Part shown: one piece after another, positions 8,789-17,394 of the stretch | How positions within the stretch are numbered: the first letter of the stretch is position 1 | Layout: the number at the start of each line of letters is the position of its first letter | Source of the DNA: UBA5336 sp039815055 | GTDB taxonomy: Bacteria > Pseudomonadota > Alphaproteobacteria > Caulobacterales > Hyphomonadaceae | NCBI GenBank assembly: GCA_039815055.1 | Contig: JBCCAA010000004.1 | Span: 1 to 64,000, forward strand | Direction: 5' to 3' | Length of the DNA: 64,000 nucleotides | Notes under the pieces: generated by a model | Told to the model about the DNA's origin: nothing | Database searches by the model: none | What the model saw: the letters and a program-made list of their open reading frames with translations, nothing else | Translations under genes and position numbers: made by a program

Positions 8789-9757
8789 CTAACTGTCGAC
8801 CTGTTCACCGGGCGTGATCGGTCGCCTCGGCGCAGGCGTAGCTTGTGCGGCTGCTGCGCCTTCCGTCAGGCTGCGCACACCTTCAATCGCGCCGACAAGC
8901 GACGAGAACTCCGCCGGGATGATGACTGTTTTCTGTTGGGGTGAGGCGGCAAGTTTTGAGAACGCATCCACATATTGCTGGCCCAGGAAGTAGTTGATGG
9001 CGTTCAGATCGCCCTTGGCGATGGCCTGGCTAACCATCGCAGTGGCCTTGGCTTCGGCTTCGGCTTCGCGCTCACGGGCTTCGGCATCTCGGAATGCGGC
9101 TTCGCGGCGACCTTCGGCTTCGAGGATCTGACTTTGCTTCAGACCTTCAGCCTTGAGGATGGCCGATTGTTTCTCGCCTTCTGCCGTCAGAATTTCAGCG
9201 CGCTTCAGCCGTTCTGCTTTCATCTGGCGCGCCATGGCCTCTGTGATGTCTGCAGGCGGTGTGAGATCTGCGATCTCGATCCGAGTAACTTTCACGCCCC
9301 AGGGATTAGTGGCCGCATCCACAACCATCAGCAGCCGCGCATTGATTTCATCACGGTTAGAGAGCACTTCGTCCAAATCCATGGACCCAACGACCGTTCT
9401 GATATTGGTCAGCGCCAGATTGGTGATCGCGTTCACCAGATTGTTCACCTCATAGGCGGCCGCAACTGGGTCAATCACCTGAATGAACACCACGGCGTCA
9501 CACGACACCATCGCATTGTCTTTGGTGATGACTTCCTGCGTCGGGACATCCAGCACCGTTTCCATCATGTTCATTTTCCGGCCTATCCGGTCGAAAACTG
9601 GAATGATGGTATGCATGCCCGGATCAAGCGTGCGCGTGTATCGGCCAAAGCGCTCTACCGTCCAATTGAAGCCTTGGGGCACAAACTTGAACGCGCTGAA
9701 CATGGCAACCAGCGCAGCGAACACAGCAACCGCGACGGTGACTAAAATCGGATCCAT
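8789..9757 (-). CDS. SPFH/band 7 membrane protein (paraslipin, QmcA-like)
   Basis: Forms large oligomeric assemblies on the inner membrane. One N-terminal helix (about 4-24) precedes the SPFH domain (about 25-200; VPQGFNWTVERFGRYTRTLDPG, then VFIQVIDPVAAAYEV). A long Ala/Glu/Arg coiled-coil (about 205-260) contains the repeats AEGEKQSAILKAEGLKQSQ. The tail is Pro/Ala-rich. It is the first gene of an operon with nfeD, 14 bp apart. The length and the EVITKDN signature fit the paraslipin/stomatin-like 2 group. The substrate is unknown. Confidence 0.9.
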   Translation of the reverse strand: MDPILVTVAVAVFAALVAMFSAFKFVPQGFNWTVERFGRYTRTLDPGMHTIIPVFDRIGRKMNMMETVLDVPTQEVITKDNAMVSCDAVVFIQVIDPVAAAYEVNNLVNAITNLALTNIRTVVGSMDLDEVLSNRDEINARLLMVVDAATNPWGVKVTRIEIADLTPPADITEAMARQMKAERLKRAEILTAEGEKQSAILKAEGLKQSQILEAEGRREAAFRDAEAREREAEAEAKATAMVSQAIAKGDLNAINYFLGQQYVDAFSKLAASPQQKTVIIPAEFSSLVGAIEGVRSLTEGAAAAQATPAPRRPITPGEQVDS

Positions 9758-9819
9758 ACTTTTCCCTCTCCTAACCTCAACTTACACATCAGAGGTGGGG
9801 AGAGTCTCGTTGATATACA

Positions 9820-9854
9820 ATAAAAACCGCCCGGCACATGCGGCGCCGGGCGGT
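9820..9854 (-). terminator. Rho-independent terminator after the peroxiredoxin gene
   Basis: Reading leftward, a GC-rich hairpin (CCGCCCGGC ... GCCGGGCGG, bases 9853-9827) is followed directly by TTTTTA (9826-9821). It lies 30 bp past the peroxiredoxin stop and before the SPFH gene start. Confidence 0.85.
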
Positions 9855-9883
9855 CAATCAAAAGCAGTTGTGCACTTAGATGC

Positions 9884-10366
9884 TTAGAGCTGGCCGAGCA
9901 GATAGTCCGCGCTGGACACCTTGAATTCCCCGCCGTCTTCGACATTGAGCTGCTTGAGCACACCATTTTCAACGAGCATGGAGTACCGCTGGGACCGTTG
10001 CCCCATGCCAAAGCCACTGGCGTCCATTTCAAGGCCGATGGCTGATGCGAACTGGCCGTTTCCGTCTGCCAGCATGCGCACGGCGGATCCGGCGCCGGAC
10101 TCCTGGCCCCATGCACCCATGACGAACACATCATTGACGGACGTGCAAACGATCTCATCCACGCCTTTGGAAGATAGCTCGCCCGCTTTCTCTACAAATC
10201 CTGGCAGGTGCTTGGCTGAGCAGGTGGGCGTGTAGGCCCCAGGCACGGCAAACAGAGCCACAGTCTTGCCAGCAAAGACATCGCTGGTGCTGCGTGGTTC
10301 TGGTCCATTCTCGGTCATTTCCATAAAAGTTGCGTCTGGCAGCGTGTCGCCAACGGAAATTGCCAT
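9884..10366 (-). CDS. Peroxiredoxin, Prx5/AhpE-like thiol peroxidase
   Basis: Reduces hydrogen peroxide and organic hydroperoxides using a reactive cysteine, in the cytosol. At 160 residues it is typical of the Prx5 family. The peroxidatic Cys49 is in VPGAYTPTCSAKHLPGF (P-x3-T-x2-C). A second Cys at 74 (EIVCTSVND) is also conserved in many Prx5 proteins. The active-site Arg is probably in AVRMLAD. There is no fused glutaredoxin domain. It is monocistronic, with a strong terminator downstream and a GGGAGAC Shine-Dalgarno-like site before the ATG. Confidence 0.92.
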   Translation of the reverse strand: MAISVGDTLPDATFMEMTENGPEPRSTSDVFAGKTVALFAVPGAYTPTCSAKHLPGFVEKAGELSSKGVDEIVCTSVNDVFVMGAWGQESGAGSAVRMLADGNGQFASAIGLEMDASGFGMGQRSQRYSMLVENGVLKQLNVEDGGEFKVSSADYLLGQL

Positions 10367-10498
10367 GTGAGTCTCCCTCGTCTCATTCCACCCGGAGATG
10401 GGGCGCTGAGCAGCAGCTTCAATACTTGAAACAATAGACGTAGCACCTTGCCAACCGCGCCGCGATCTATCAGCCTGTCACAACGGAGACGCGCCTTC

Positions 10499-11059
10499 AT
10501 GACAACGGACCTGACCGGCAGACTGCTCATCGCCATGCCTTCCATCGGCGACAACCGCTTCAAGCGGGCGGTCATTCTTGTTTGCGCCCACAATGAAGAC
10601 TACGCCATGGGCCTGGTGCTGAACAAACCCATGGACGGTTTGACCTTGCCGGACTTGCTGGAACAGCTGGACGTGCCGGTCGATATCACGCTGCCATCTT
10701 TGGCAGTTTTAGACGGCGGACCTGTCGGGAATGATCGCGGGTTTGTCCTCCACAGCGCCGATTTTCACAGCGAAGGGGCGACACTGGATGTGAGTGATGA
10801 TGTGTTTATGACCGCAACACGCGATGTGCTTGAGGCCATGGGAACAGACAGCGCGCCGCTGCAGTCGACGCTTGCACTAGGGTATTCCGGCTGGGGACCG
10901 GGCCAGTTGGAGCTGGAACTTCAGGAAAATGCCTGGCTCGTCGGAGTATCGGACGCAGACATCGTGTTTGGCCTGGAGCACGATCAAAAATGGGCGCGCG
11001 CTCTGGACAAGATCGGAGTCTCCTCTGGAAAGCTGCAATCAACCCCCGGACGCGCTTAA
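10499..11059 (+). CDS. YqgE/AlgH family protein (DUF179)
   Basis: A conserved cytosolic protein of uncertain biochemical role; AlgH in pseudomonads affects alginate regulation, and YqgE is widespread. It has 186 residues. The family opening is LTGRLLIAMPSIGD, then FKRAVILVCAHNED, GLVLNKPM, VLDGGPV and ALGYSGWGPGQLELEL. The ATG at 10499 was chosen because the family starts there; the frame extends 17 codons upstream without similarity. Its last 21 bp overlap the convergent EAL gene. Confidence 0.93.
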   Translation: MTTDLTGRLLIAMPSIGDNRFKRAVILVCAHNEDYAMGLVLNKPMDGLTLPDLLEQLDVPVDITLPSLAVLDGGPVGNDRGFVLHSADFHSEGATLDVSDDVFMTATRDVLEAMGTDSAPLQSTLALGYSGWGPGQLELELQENAWLVGVSDADIVFGLEHDQKWARALDKIGVSSGKLQSTPGRA

Positions 11060-12082
11060 AGCGTTCAATGCATCGTCAATCGCCGAGGCGGGCATTGGCC
11101 GCGCAATCAGGTAGCCTTGTACATAGTCGAACCCGAAGGACCGCGCCGATTCAAGTTGGTGGCGGCTTTCAACACCCTCCGCCGTCGTGCTCATGGATAG
11201 CTCATGAGCCAGTGCATTCACGGCTTTCAGTATCGCATCGGTGCGCGGTTGCCCCATTCGGCGGATGAGGTCCGGGTCCACCTTCAGACCATCAGCGGGA
11301 AGGTCTGCCAGCCAACTGAACGAGGAATGGCCGGACCCGAAATCATCCAGAATCAGCCCCGCGCCAGACGCCTTAAGCACGCGCGCCGCTTCCAGGGCTT
11401 TATCCGCGTCTCGAAGGGCTGCTTGTTCGGTCAACTCGATGCGCAAACTTCCCGGTGGCAGCCCATAACCATCGATAAGCGCGGACACCAGCCCCGGCAG
11501 ACCGCCCTGCTCCAGGTCGCGCCCGGTTAGGTTTACATGTACAAAGAGGCTTTGATTGCCGGTCAGGGCCTGCCACCGGGCAATCGCTTCGGCTGCGCGG
11601 ATCAGCATGTTAGACGCCAACCCTTCATTATCTAGAGGACGACCATCACCCTCGCCACGCAGCGCCGTCCAGCGCGCCAGGGCCTCAAACCCGGCCCATT
11701 CTCCAGTGGATACGTTTTGAATGGGCTGGAACACCGGCTCAAGATCTGGGCCGGAGGCCACGTCGGTGCTCACCGCGCCTGCTTCAGACAGCAAGAGCAC
11801 GCCCTGCAAATTTCCATCCGGCAGCGCAGCACCAATCATCTGAACCGCGCGTCCATCCGACAATCCCAACGGACAGTTCACGATTGTCATGCCCGGTGAG
11901 AGGCTGCGTTGCAGACGTCCATGGCTGAATCCATCCAGCACGCGCGCCATCGACGCGATGCTCCAGACCCCCTTCAGGTCGCGCACTGAAGAGCCTGCGT
12001 CCGGTTCGATCTTCAGTCGCTGTTCGCCCGAAGTCCAATGCCAGCTGCCTTCATAGGATTGTGGGGACGGTGCGTCTCTCAT
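11039..12082 (-). CDS. EAL-domain cyclic-di-GMP phosphodiesterase
   Basis: Predicted to hydrolyse c-di-GMP to pGpG. It has 347 residues, no membrane helix and no GGDEF domain. Residues ~1-110 form an unrecognised input region, and the EAL domain runs from ~115 to 345. Catalytic motifs are present: FEALARW (EAL), HVNLTGRDL (Asn), IELTE, LDDFGSG, LKVD (Lys) and TAEGVES, followed by QGYLIARPM. It therefore looks active. The ATG at 12082 overlaps the stop of the upstream GNAT gene as ATGA, so translation is coupled. It ends an operon that begins with cytochrome oxidase assembly genes, an unusual place for such an enzyme. Confidence 0.9.
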   Translation of the reverse strand: MRDAPSPQSYEGSWHWTSGEQRLKIEPDAGSSVRDLKGVWSIASMARVLDGFSHGRLQRSLSPGMTIVNCPLGLSDGRAVQMIGAALPDGNLQGVLLLSEAGAVSTDVASGPDLEPVFQPIQNVSTGEWAGFEALARWTALRGEGDGRPLDNEGLASNMLIRAAEAIARWQALTGNQSLFVHVNLTGRDLEQGGLPGLVSALIDGYGLPPGSLRIELTEQAALRDADKALEAARVLKASGAGLILDDFGSGHSSFSWLADLPADGLKVDPDLIRRMGQPRTDAILKAVNALAHELSMSTTAEGVESRHQLESARSFGFDYVQGYLIARPMPASAIDDALNALSASGG

Positions 12083-12651
12083 GAGGCCAAGTCTGACAGA
12101 TTGATCCCGAAGAGGATATGGTCGCGCCGCACGCCATGTATTTCGAGATAGGCCCTGGCTCGTCCCTCTTCCACAAACTGACACCGCGTGAGCACGGCCT
12201 GCGATTTCAAGTTCTCAGGCAGCGTCCCCGCTTCCAGCCGCGAAAGCCCTAAGGTATCGCGGCTCCAGGCGCTAATGGCGCTGACAGCCTCCTGCATCAA
12301 GCCATGGCCCTGAAAACGGCTCAGCAGCCAATACCCAAGCGAGGCAGCCATGGCGGGGCCGCGGCGCACATTGGTAAGTGACACACCGCCGGCTAGATCG
12401 TCGGTGCCTTTCAGGAACAGCAAGAACACATAGGCGCGATCCACCTCCCAGGCTGATCGCCAGGCCTTGAGGCGTCGCGTCCAGTCTTCCCGTGACAGCG
12501 CATCCACCGGCCATCGCGGCTCCCAAGGCTCCAGAATCGCCCGGTCAGCCTGCCGCCCATCTGACCAGGCCGGGTAGTCTTTTCTATGCGGCGCGCGCAA
12601 AACCACCCGCGGCGTTTCAATGACCGTATCCTTGGGAATGGAAATACTCAT
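12079..12651 (-). CDS. GNAT acetyltransferase, RimJ/RimL type
   Basis: A predicted acetyl-CoA-dependent N-acetyltransferase, 190 residues. It starts with the RimJ-type strand TPRVVLRAPHRKDYPAW and continues through AGGVSLTNVRRG and GYWLLSRFQGHGLMQEAV (the acetyl-CoA pyrophosphate loop), then RLEAGTLPENLKS and ending YLEIHGVRRDHILFG. A ribosomal protein or another N-terminus is the likely target, but this is not determinable here. The ATG at 12651 overlaps the thrC stop by one base (TGATG), and its own stop overlaps the EAL start. Confidence 0.88.
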   Translation of the reverse strand: MSISIPKDTVIETPRVVLRAPHRKDYPAWSDGRQADRAILEPWEPRWPVDALSREDWTRRLKAWRSAWEVDRAYVFLLFLKGTDDLAGGVSLTNVRRGPAMAASLGYWLLSRFQGHGLMQEAVSAISAWSRDTLGLSRLEAGTLPENLKSQAVLTRCQFVEEGRARAYLEIHGVRRDHILFGINLSDLAS

Positions 12652-14036
12652 CAGGCGGTTTGCAGGCCAAGCATGTAGCGACGCACAGCGGACACATCTG
12701 CGTCGCACGTCTCATAGACCTCGCGGTTGGACAGCGCCCCTTCGCACCGCGCCGGAAGTGGCGCGTCATGGCCTGTCGCGTCTTTCACGGTTTCCGGAAA
12801 CTTCGCCGCGTGGGCCGTCGCTAGCGTCACGGTAACAACATCATCAGCGTTGGGCATCGACCGCGCAACTGACGTGCCGACGGCGGTGTGGGGGCAAATC
12901 AACTCACCAGCTTCATCAAGCTGGTAGGCGACCTCATCCAAAGTGATCGCATTGGATACAGGCCGGGCGCTCAGCCCCATACACCCAAGTGGGCCGGAAA
13001 TAGACTGCGGCAGGTGAACGTCACCCGATTGGGCAAAACTTGCATAGAGCGCACGGATTGTTTCGCTGTCGCGCCCGCTTGCATCGAACAGCACGCGCTC
13101 CAGATTGCTCGGCACCGTAATATCCATGGCCGGACTTGGCGTTGGCACGGTCTTGCCTTTGGCCATCTGGCCGGTCTCGAAAACGTCCACCAGTGCCTGG
13201 TTCTCGTTGACCGCGCAGACTGCCTCAAAACCTGAAAGCAGTCCGCATCGCGCGGCAACATATCCCGCCAGGGCGTCGCCCATATTGCCACTGGGAACGA
13301 CAAAACGGATTGGTCGGCCTGTACCGACCTGCGCCTGTGCATAGGCATAGTAGACAGATTGAGCCGCGATGCGCGCCCAGTTGATTGAGTTCACGCCCGA
13401 CAAGCCGACTGTGCTCACCAGGTCCGTGTCAGCGAACAATTCCTTCACAATGGACTGGCAGTCATCGAAACTTCCCGACAGCGCCAAATTGTGGACGTTG
13501 GGCGCGCCGGTTGTCGTCATGAACAGGCGCTGCACCGGAGAAATGCGCCCCTCCGGATGCAAGATGACCAACTTGACCCGATCCAGCCCGGCAAAGGCCG
13601 CCGCCGCTGCCCCTCCCGTATCCCCGCTGGTTGCACATAACACCGTCATGGTGCGGTCCATACGCTCCAGCGCCAACTCGTAGAGCTGGCCAATGAACTG
13701 CATCGCTACATCCTTGAAGGCCAACGTGGGCCCATGGTGCAGCTCCAGCAGGAAGTGTGCAGGCGCAATCTGGTTGAGTGGTGTGACAGCGGCATGGGAG
13801 AAACTCTCATAGGCCCGCTCACAGAGCATTCTTACATCAGCGTCATCCAGCGCATCACCGGCAAACGCCGACAGAATATAGCTGGCCCAATCCACATAAG
13901 AGGCGGTTTGGCTTAACGGTTCGAGCGAGGGATAGGCCTCGGGCACATAGAGCCCGCCGTCAGGGGCAAGGCCCGCAAGGCATGCAGTGAGGAAATCAAC
14001 CGGGTCTGCGCCGCCTCTGGTGGAACTGTATTTCAC
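12651..14036 (-). CDS. thrC: Threonine synthase
   Basis: PLP enzyme converting O-phospho-L-homoserine to L-threonine. It has 461 residues, the long proteobacterial/fungal-type form. It opens KYSSTRGGADPVDF and carries LAPDGGLYVPE. The PLP lysine is in GPTLAFKDVAMQF, followed by LCATSGDTGGAA and, near the middle, VPSGNMGDALAGYVAA. I place the start at a GTG at 14036, where the family begins; AAGGA lies upstream. This leaves 5 bp to the surf1 stop. The position after surf1 is typical of alphaproteobacteria. The M16 peptidase gene often found next to thrC in this class is absent here. Confidence 0.95.
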   Translation of the reverse strand: MKYSSTRGGADPVDFLTACLAGLAPDGGLYVPEAYPSLEPLSQTASYVDWASYILSAFAGDALDDADVRMLCERAYESFSHAAVTPLNQIAPAHFLLELHHGPTLAFKDVAMQFIGQLYELALERMDRTMTVLCATSGDTGGAAAAAFAGLDRVKLVILHPEGRISPVQRLFMTTTGAPNVHNLALSGSFDDCQSIVKELFADTDLVSTVGLSGVNSINWARIAAQSVYYAYAQAQVGTGRPIRFVVPSGNMGDALAGYVAARCGLLSGFEAVCAVNENQALVDVFETGQMAKGKTVPTPSPAMDITVPSNLERVLFDASGRDSETIRALYASFAQSGDVHLPQSISGPLGCMGLSARPVSNAITLDEVAYQLDEAGELICPHTAVGTSVARSMPNADDVVTVTLATAHAAKFPETVKDATGHDAPLPARCEGALSNREVYETCDADVSAVRRYMLGLQTA

Positions 14037-14041
14037 GGGGA

Positions 14042-14737
14042 TCAGGTCCTTGATTTCAGCCGACCTCGGCTTGCGTGGAACACCCAGTAGATCACGAACA
14101 GGGCTGCCGCCAAGCCCCACCAGGTCATCGCGTACCCAAGATGCCTTTGCGGCGGCAATGGATCTATCGGCTCAGGCGCACCATAGGGATTCAGGGTCGT
14201 GCGACTGCGGCTGAGGTCCAGGCTGTTGCGAATGACAAGCTCGACCGGCTCGGCCACAGGAACGCCACTTCCTTCCAGACCATACTGCGCAAGCAATCCG
14301 GGTGTATCAAAAACAAACCAGACCTGGTCATCCGGTCGATTGCGCGCAGAAGAGCGGCCAGGGCGTTCAAAGATCCGCACCTCTGCCTGTTGGCCGTCAA
14401 ATTCGCTCAAGGTGGCCGGCGTTGGATTTACACCGCCCGTGGCATCGACCGTCAGCAAGACCAGTTCACCGGTATCTCTGCGTGTTGCCGGAGCAAATCG
14501 CCGCCAGATCGCTTCGCCGTCTACGATGCCATAGACTTGCTGTACGGGTGCGCCCGGCTGATCGATCAGATCAAATACGATGGTTTCGCTCGGCCACTCT
14601 GGCGCAGTGTCTCGCGACATCTTCTCGGCGTAGCGGCCATACTGCCAGCTTCCCAGCCACAAAAGAATGACGAGGCTAATGATGGTCGCGACTGTGAGGA
14701 TCGGAAGGGGACGGAACACCACCCCAGAGTCTCCCAC
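14042..14737 (-). CDS. SURF1 family cytochrome c oxidase assembly protein
   Basis: Assists heme a insertion into the aa3 oxidase. The 231-residue protein has the standard topology of two helices (about 11-31 and 203-222) around a periplasmic domain. Conserved features are GSWQYGRYAEK after the first helix, and near the C-terminus GYAMTWWGLAAALFVIY. It begins 6 bp after coxC and ends 5 bp before thrC, inside a tightly packed operon. Confidence 0.92.
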   Translation of the reverse strand: MGDSGVVFRPLPILTVATIISLVILLWLGSWQYGRYAEKMSRDTAPEWPSETIVFDLIDQPGAPVQQVYGIVDGEAIWRRFAPATRRDTGELVLLTVDATGGVNPTPATLSEFDGQQAEVRIFERPGRSSARNRPDDQVWFVFDTPGLLAQYGLEGSGVPVAEPVELVIRNSLDLSRSRTTLNPYGAPEPIDPLPPQRHLGYAMTWWGLAAALFVIYWVFHASRGRLKSRT

Positions 14738-14743
14738 CCCGGC

Positions 14744-15616
14744 CTAATGGCCGAGGATCAAATGCGGCGCCACGTAAACGAAGGCGAACAGGAACAGCCA
14801 GACGACATCAACAAAATGCCAATACCAGGCCGCCGCTTCGAAGCCGAAATGCTTCTGGGGTGTGAAACCGCCCATCATCAAGCGGATCAGGCAAACAAGC
14901 AGGAAGATCGTCCCGATTACCACATGTGCGCCATGGAAGCCCGTGGCCATGAAGAAGGCCGATCCATAAAGCGTTCCATCAAAGGTGAACTGGGCATGGC
15001 TGTATTCAAGGACTTGCAACGCGCTGAAAAACAGCCCGAGGATGATTGTCAGGATCAGGCCGTTGCGGCACCCGTCACGGTCGCCATGCTGCAAGGCATG
15101 GTGGGCCCACGTCACCGTGGTTCCAGACAACAACAGCACCAACGTGTTCATGAGCGGCAGGTGGAACGGGTCAAAGGTCTCAACACCCGTGGGTGGCCAC
15201 TCGTTGAACCGGGTCAAACCCTCTGCGAAAACAGGGTTCGTCGCATCCCAGGTGTCGCCAACCCGGGCATCGTGGAAAATTGCGAATTCGAAGAAGCCCC
15301 AGAACCAGCCAACAAAGAACATGATTTCTGAAGCAATGAACAAGATCATGCCATAGCGAAGGCCGATCTGGACCACCGGCGTGTGGTCACCCCCGCGACT
15401 TTCCTTGACCACATCCATCCACCAGCCGAGCATGGTGTACAATATCAGGCCGACACCGAGGGCTAGCAGCCACCCGTTGCCGGCTTCCATGCCGAACAGA
15501 CCCTTCATGTAGGTCACAAGGCCGAGCGCCGTGACGGTTACGCCCAATGAGCCGAGAAGCGGCCAAGGGGACGGGTTCACCAGGTGATAATCGTGTTTTA
15601 CTTCGCCGTGGGCCAT
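14744..15616 (-). CDS. ctaE: Cytochrome c oxidase subunit III
   Basis: Core, non-metal subunit of the aa3-type terminal oxidase; it stabilises subunit I during turnover. It has 290 residues with seven helices. The family opening is HDYHLVNPSPWPLLGSLG. EIMFFVGWFWGFFEF follows, with the conserved Glu of helix III. Further on are TWAHHAL, GFHGAHVVIGTIFLLVCL and, at the end, YWHFVDVVWLFLF. It lies 74 bp downstream of ctaG and 6 bp upstream of surf1. A DUF983 gene often found next to it in relatives is missing. Confidence 0.97.
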   Translation of the reverse strand: MAHGEVKHDYHLVNPSPWPLLGSLGVTVTALGLVTYMKGLFGMEAGNGWLLALGVGLILYTMLGWWMDVVKESRGGDHTPVVQIGLRYGMILFIASEIMFFVGWFWGFFEFAIFHDARVGDTWDATNPVFAEGLTRFNEWPPTGVETFDPFHLPLMNTLVLLLSGTTVTWAHHALQHGDRDGCRNGLILTIILGLFFSALQVLEYSHAQFTFDGTLYGSAFFMATGFHGAHVVIGTIFLLVCLIRLMMGGFTPQKHFGFEAAAWYWHFVDVVWLFLFAFVYVAPHLILGH

Positions 15617-15690
15617 GGACGGGACTCTTCGCTTCCGACTCGTACAATTTCACCGTTGTTTAAACCGGGCTTTGGTCGGCTCGCAACCGC

Positions 15691-16254
15691 TCAGTCGAGG
15701 CTGACACTATTGGACGCACCCTGCCATTCCGTGATGGGAAAGAAGGTGTAGGAGAGCGTGATCGTGCGCACGTCGTCTAGCAGGCGTTTCTCATCCAACT
15801 CCGGCGCAATGAAGAATACCACGGGAAGCTTTTTGGTCTCTCCCGGCAAGAACAAGCGCTCTTCAAAACAGAAGCATTCGAGCTTGTTGAAAAACGGCCC
15901 GGCCTTGTGAGGCGTGACATTGTAGCTCGCGATCACAGAAACCGGCTGGTCGGAGACATTTGTGGCCTCGTAGAAGGCCAGCCCATGCTCTCCGAGATGG
16001 ATCGGATGGCTATTTTCGATCGGGCGAAACAGGAGCGGGGCATTGGCTGTGTTTGCGTCAAAACGGACATCAACCACACGATCGAGCACGGCGCTGGGCG
16101 CTTCTTCCGCGATGCGGGTGGTCCCGCCGAAACCAGTGATCCGACAGAACGTGTCATAGAGCGGCTTAGCCGCGAACCCCAGGCACAGCATGAAGATCGG
16201 TACCAATACGAACAGGGCAGCTGTGCGCGACTTCTGTTTGGCCAGCTCCGCCAC
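15691..16254 (-). CDS. ctaG: Cytochrome c oxidase copper chaperone CtaG/Cox11
   Basis: Delivers copper to the CuB site of subunit I. It has one N-terminal helix (about residues 12-32) and a periplasmic immunoglobulin-like domain. YDTFCRITGFGGTT follows the helix, and the copper-binding CFCF pair is in KLECFCFEE. I start it at the GTG at 16254, because a GGAGG at 16267-16263 is spaced 8 nt ahead and the coxF stop is directly before it. Upstream ATGs at 16269 and 16281 would overlap coxF and lack a site. The result is 187 residues, normal for the family. Confidence 0.94.
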   Translation of the reverse strand: MAELAKQKSRTAALFVLVPIFMLCLGFAAKPLYDTFCRITGFGGTTRIAEEAPSAVLDRVVDVRFDANTANAPLLFRPIENSHPIHLGEHGLAFYEATNVSDQPVSVIASYNVTPHKAGPFFNKLECFCFEERLFLPGETKKLPVVFFIAPELDEKRLLDDVRTITLSYTFFPITEWQGASNSVSLD

Positions 16255-16267
16255 CCTAGAAGCCTCC
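16252..16267 (-). promoter_or_regulatory. Shine-Dalgarno site that sets the ctaG GTG start
   Basis: GGAGG at 16267-16263 lies inside the last codons of coxF, 8 nt before the GTG at 16254-16252. The coxF stop (16258-16256) falls in the spacer, so the two genes are translationally adjacent with a 1-nt gap. Confidence 0.7.
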
Positions 16268-16438
16268 ATCGGGCATCTCAACGCCCTGGCTCAGGCGAAT
16301 AACCGTAACCAGCAGCACAAGTCCCACAAAGCCCACCAAGGCGAGCGCAAGCCAGAGGTTCCGCCGTTTGCGAGCCGTCAGTTCTTCTTCACTCAAGGCC
16401 ACAAATTCAGGCATATCTTCGTTTTGATCGACACTCAT
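16256..16438 (-). CDS. CoxF-type small membrane protein
   Basis: A 60-residue protein with an acidic N-terminus, RKRRN at about 23-27 and one helix (about 28-48), ending in a short tail. Such a protein regularly sits between ctaB and ctaG in alphaproteobacteria (CoxF or hypothetical) and is presumed to help oxidase assembly. Its ATG overlaps the ctaB stop as ATGA, and its stop is one base before the ctaG GTG. Identification rests on size, topology and position. Confidence 0.85.
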   Translation of the reverse strand: MSVDQNEDMPEFVALSEEELTARKRRNLWLALALVGFVGLVLLVTVIRLSQGVEMPDGGF

Positions 16439-17394
16439 AGCAACGGCTCCATAACCGGTGCGTAAAGGCCAAACCCATGTTCAGCGATTACAGCAGCAAA
16501 CACGACAAAGAGATAGAGGATCGAGAAGGCAAACAAACCTGCAGCGCCGCGTTTGTCGCGCGGCGAGCTGTTCTCTTCGCCTGCCTGCGAAGCAAAAACC
16601 CAGGCTGACCACGCGATGAAGACCACCGACAGCACGCCAGCCACGCCAGCATATAGCCAACCCCCAAGCCCAGTGAGAACGGGCGCCAAGGCAATCGGGG
16701 CCAAAATGACGGAATAGACCAGCACATGAACGCGCGTCGTCTTCGCCCCATGCGTAACCGGCAACATAGGTACGCCAGCCTTGCCGTATTCCTTGTGTGC
16801 CAGGAGCGATAGCGCCCAGAAGTGTGGCGGCGTCCAGAAGAAGATAATCGCAAACAGGATCCACGCATCCAACGGAGCAGAACCTGTGATCGCGGCCCAA
16901 CCGATGACAGGCGGGAAGGCCCCTGCCCCGCCGCCAATTACAATGTTCTGCGGCGTGGAACGCTTCAGCCACATTGTGTAGATCACGCCATAGTAGAAGA
17001 TCGAGAAGGCGAGCAGTCCCGCCGCAAGGGCATTTGTCGCCAAGAACATCAGAACAACCGAGGCGGCTGACATGATCAGGCCGAGACTGAGGGCTTCATC
17101 CTTTGGCACAGCGCCGGACGGGATCGGCCGGGTGGATGTGCGAGACATAACGCCGTCAATATCCGCGTCATACCACATATTGATCGCACCGGCCGCACCC
17201 GACCCGGCGGCCACAGCCAGAATCGCGATGACAGCCATAACCGGATGGATCGCTACGCCCGTCACGCCTAGCGCGGCCACGAGTCCAGCCGCTGCGGTGA
17301 ACACCACCAGGGACATGATGCGCGGCTTCATCAGCTGCACGTAATCGTTTGCTGTGGCGATGCGGCGTTCGGGTGTGATGGCAGTATCAGTCAT
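16435..17394 (-). CDS. ctaB: Protoheme IX farnesyltransferase (heme O synthase)
   Basis: Adds a farnesyl group to protoheme to make heme O, the precursor of heme A for subunit I. It has 319 residues and about nine helices, belonging to the UbiA prenyltransferase superfamily. The active-site motif DADIDGVMSRTSTRP (an NDxxD-like site with MxRTxxRP) is around residues 76-90. A second loop has WTPPHFWALSL and YGKAGVPMLP. Its start overlaps the stop of a possible micro-ORF, and its stop overlaps the coxF start, both as ATGA. Confidence 0.97.
   Translation of the reverse strand: MTDTAITPERRIATANDYVQLMKPRIMSLVVFTAAAGLVAALGVTGVAIHPVMAVIAILAVAAGSGAAGAINMWYDADIDGVMSRTSTRPIPSGAVPKDEALSLGLIMSAASVVLMFLATNALAAGLLAFSIFYYGVIYTMWLKRSTPQNIVIGGGAGAFPPVIGWAAITGSAPLDAWILFAIIFFWTPPHFWALSLLAHKEYGKAGVPMLPVTHGAKTTRVHVLVYSVILAPIALAPVLTGLGGWLYAGVAGVLSVVFIAWSAWVFASQAGEENSSPRDKRGAAGLFAFSILYLFVVFAAVIAEHGFGLYAPVMEPLL

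Noticed and set aside
9060..9200. Imperfect short repeats rich in CTTCGGC
   Set aside because: They code for the Ala/Glu coiled-coil of the SPFH protein and are not a DNA repeat or CRISPR array.
8975..9745. 256-codon plus-strand open frame
   Set aside because: Antisense to the SPFH gene; it arises from the Ala/Glu repeat region read on the other strand.
14075..15331. 418-codon plus-strand open frame
   Set aside because: It is the antisense shadow of surf1 and coxC; the product is rich in His, Arg and Gln with no domain, while both minus-strand genes have full family signatures.
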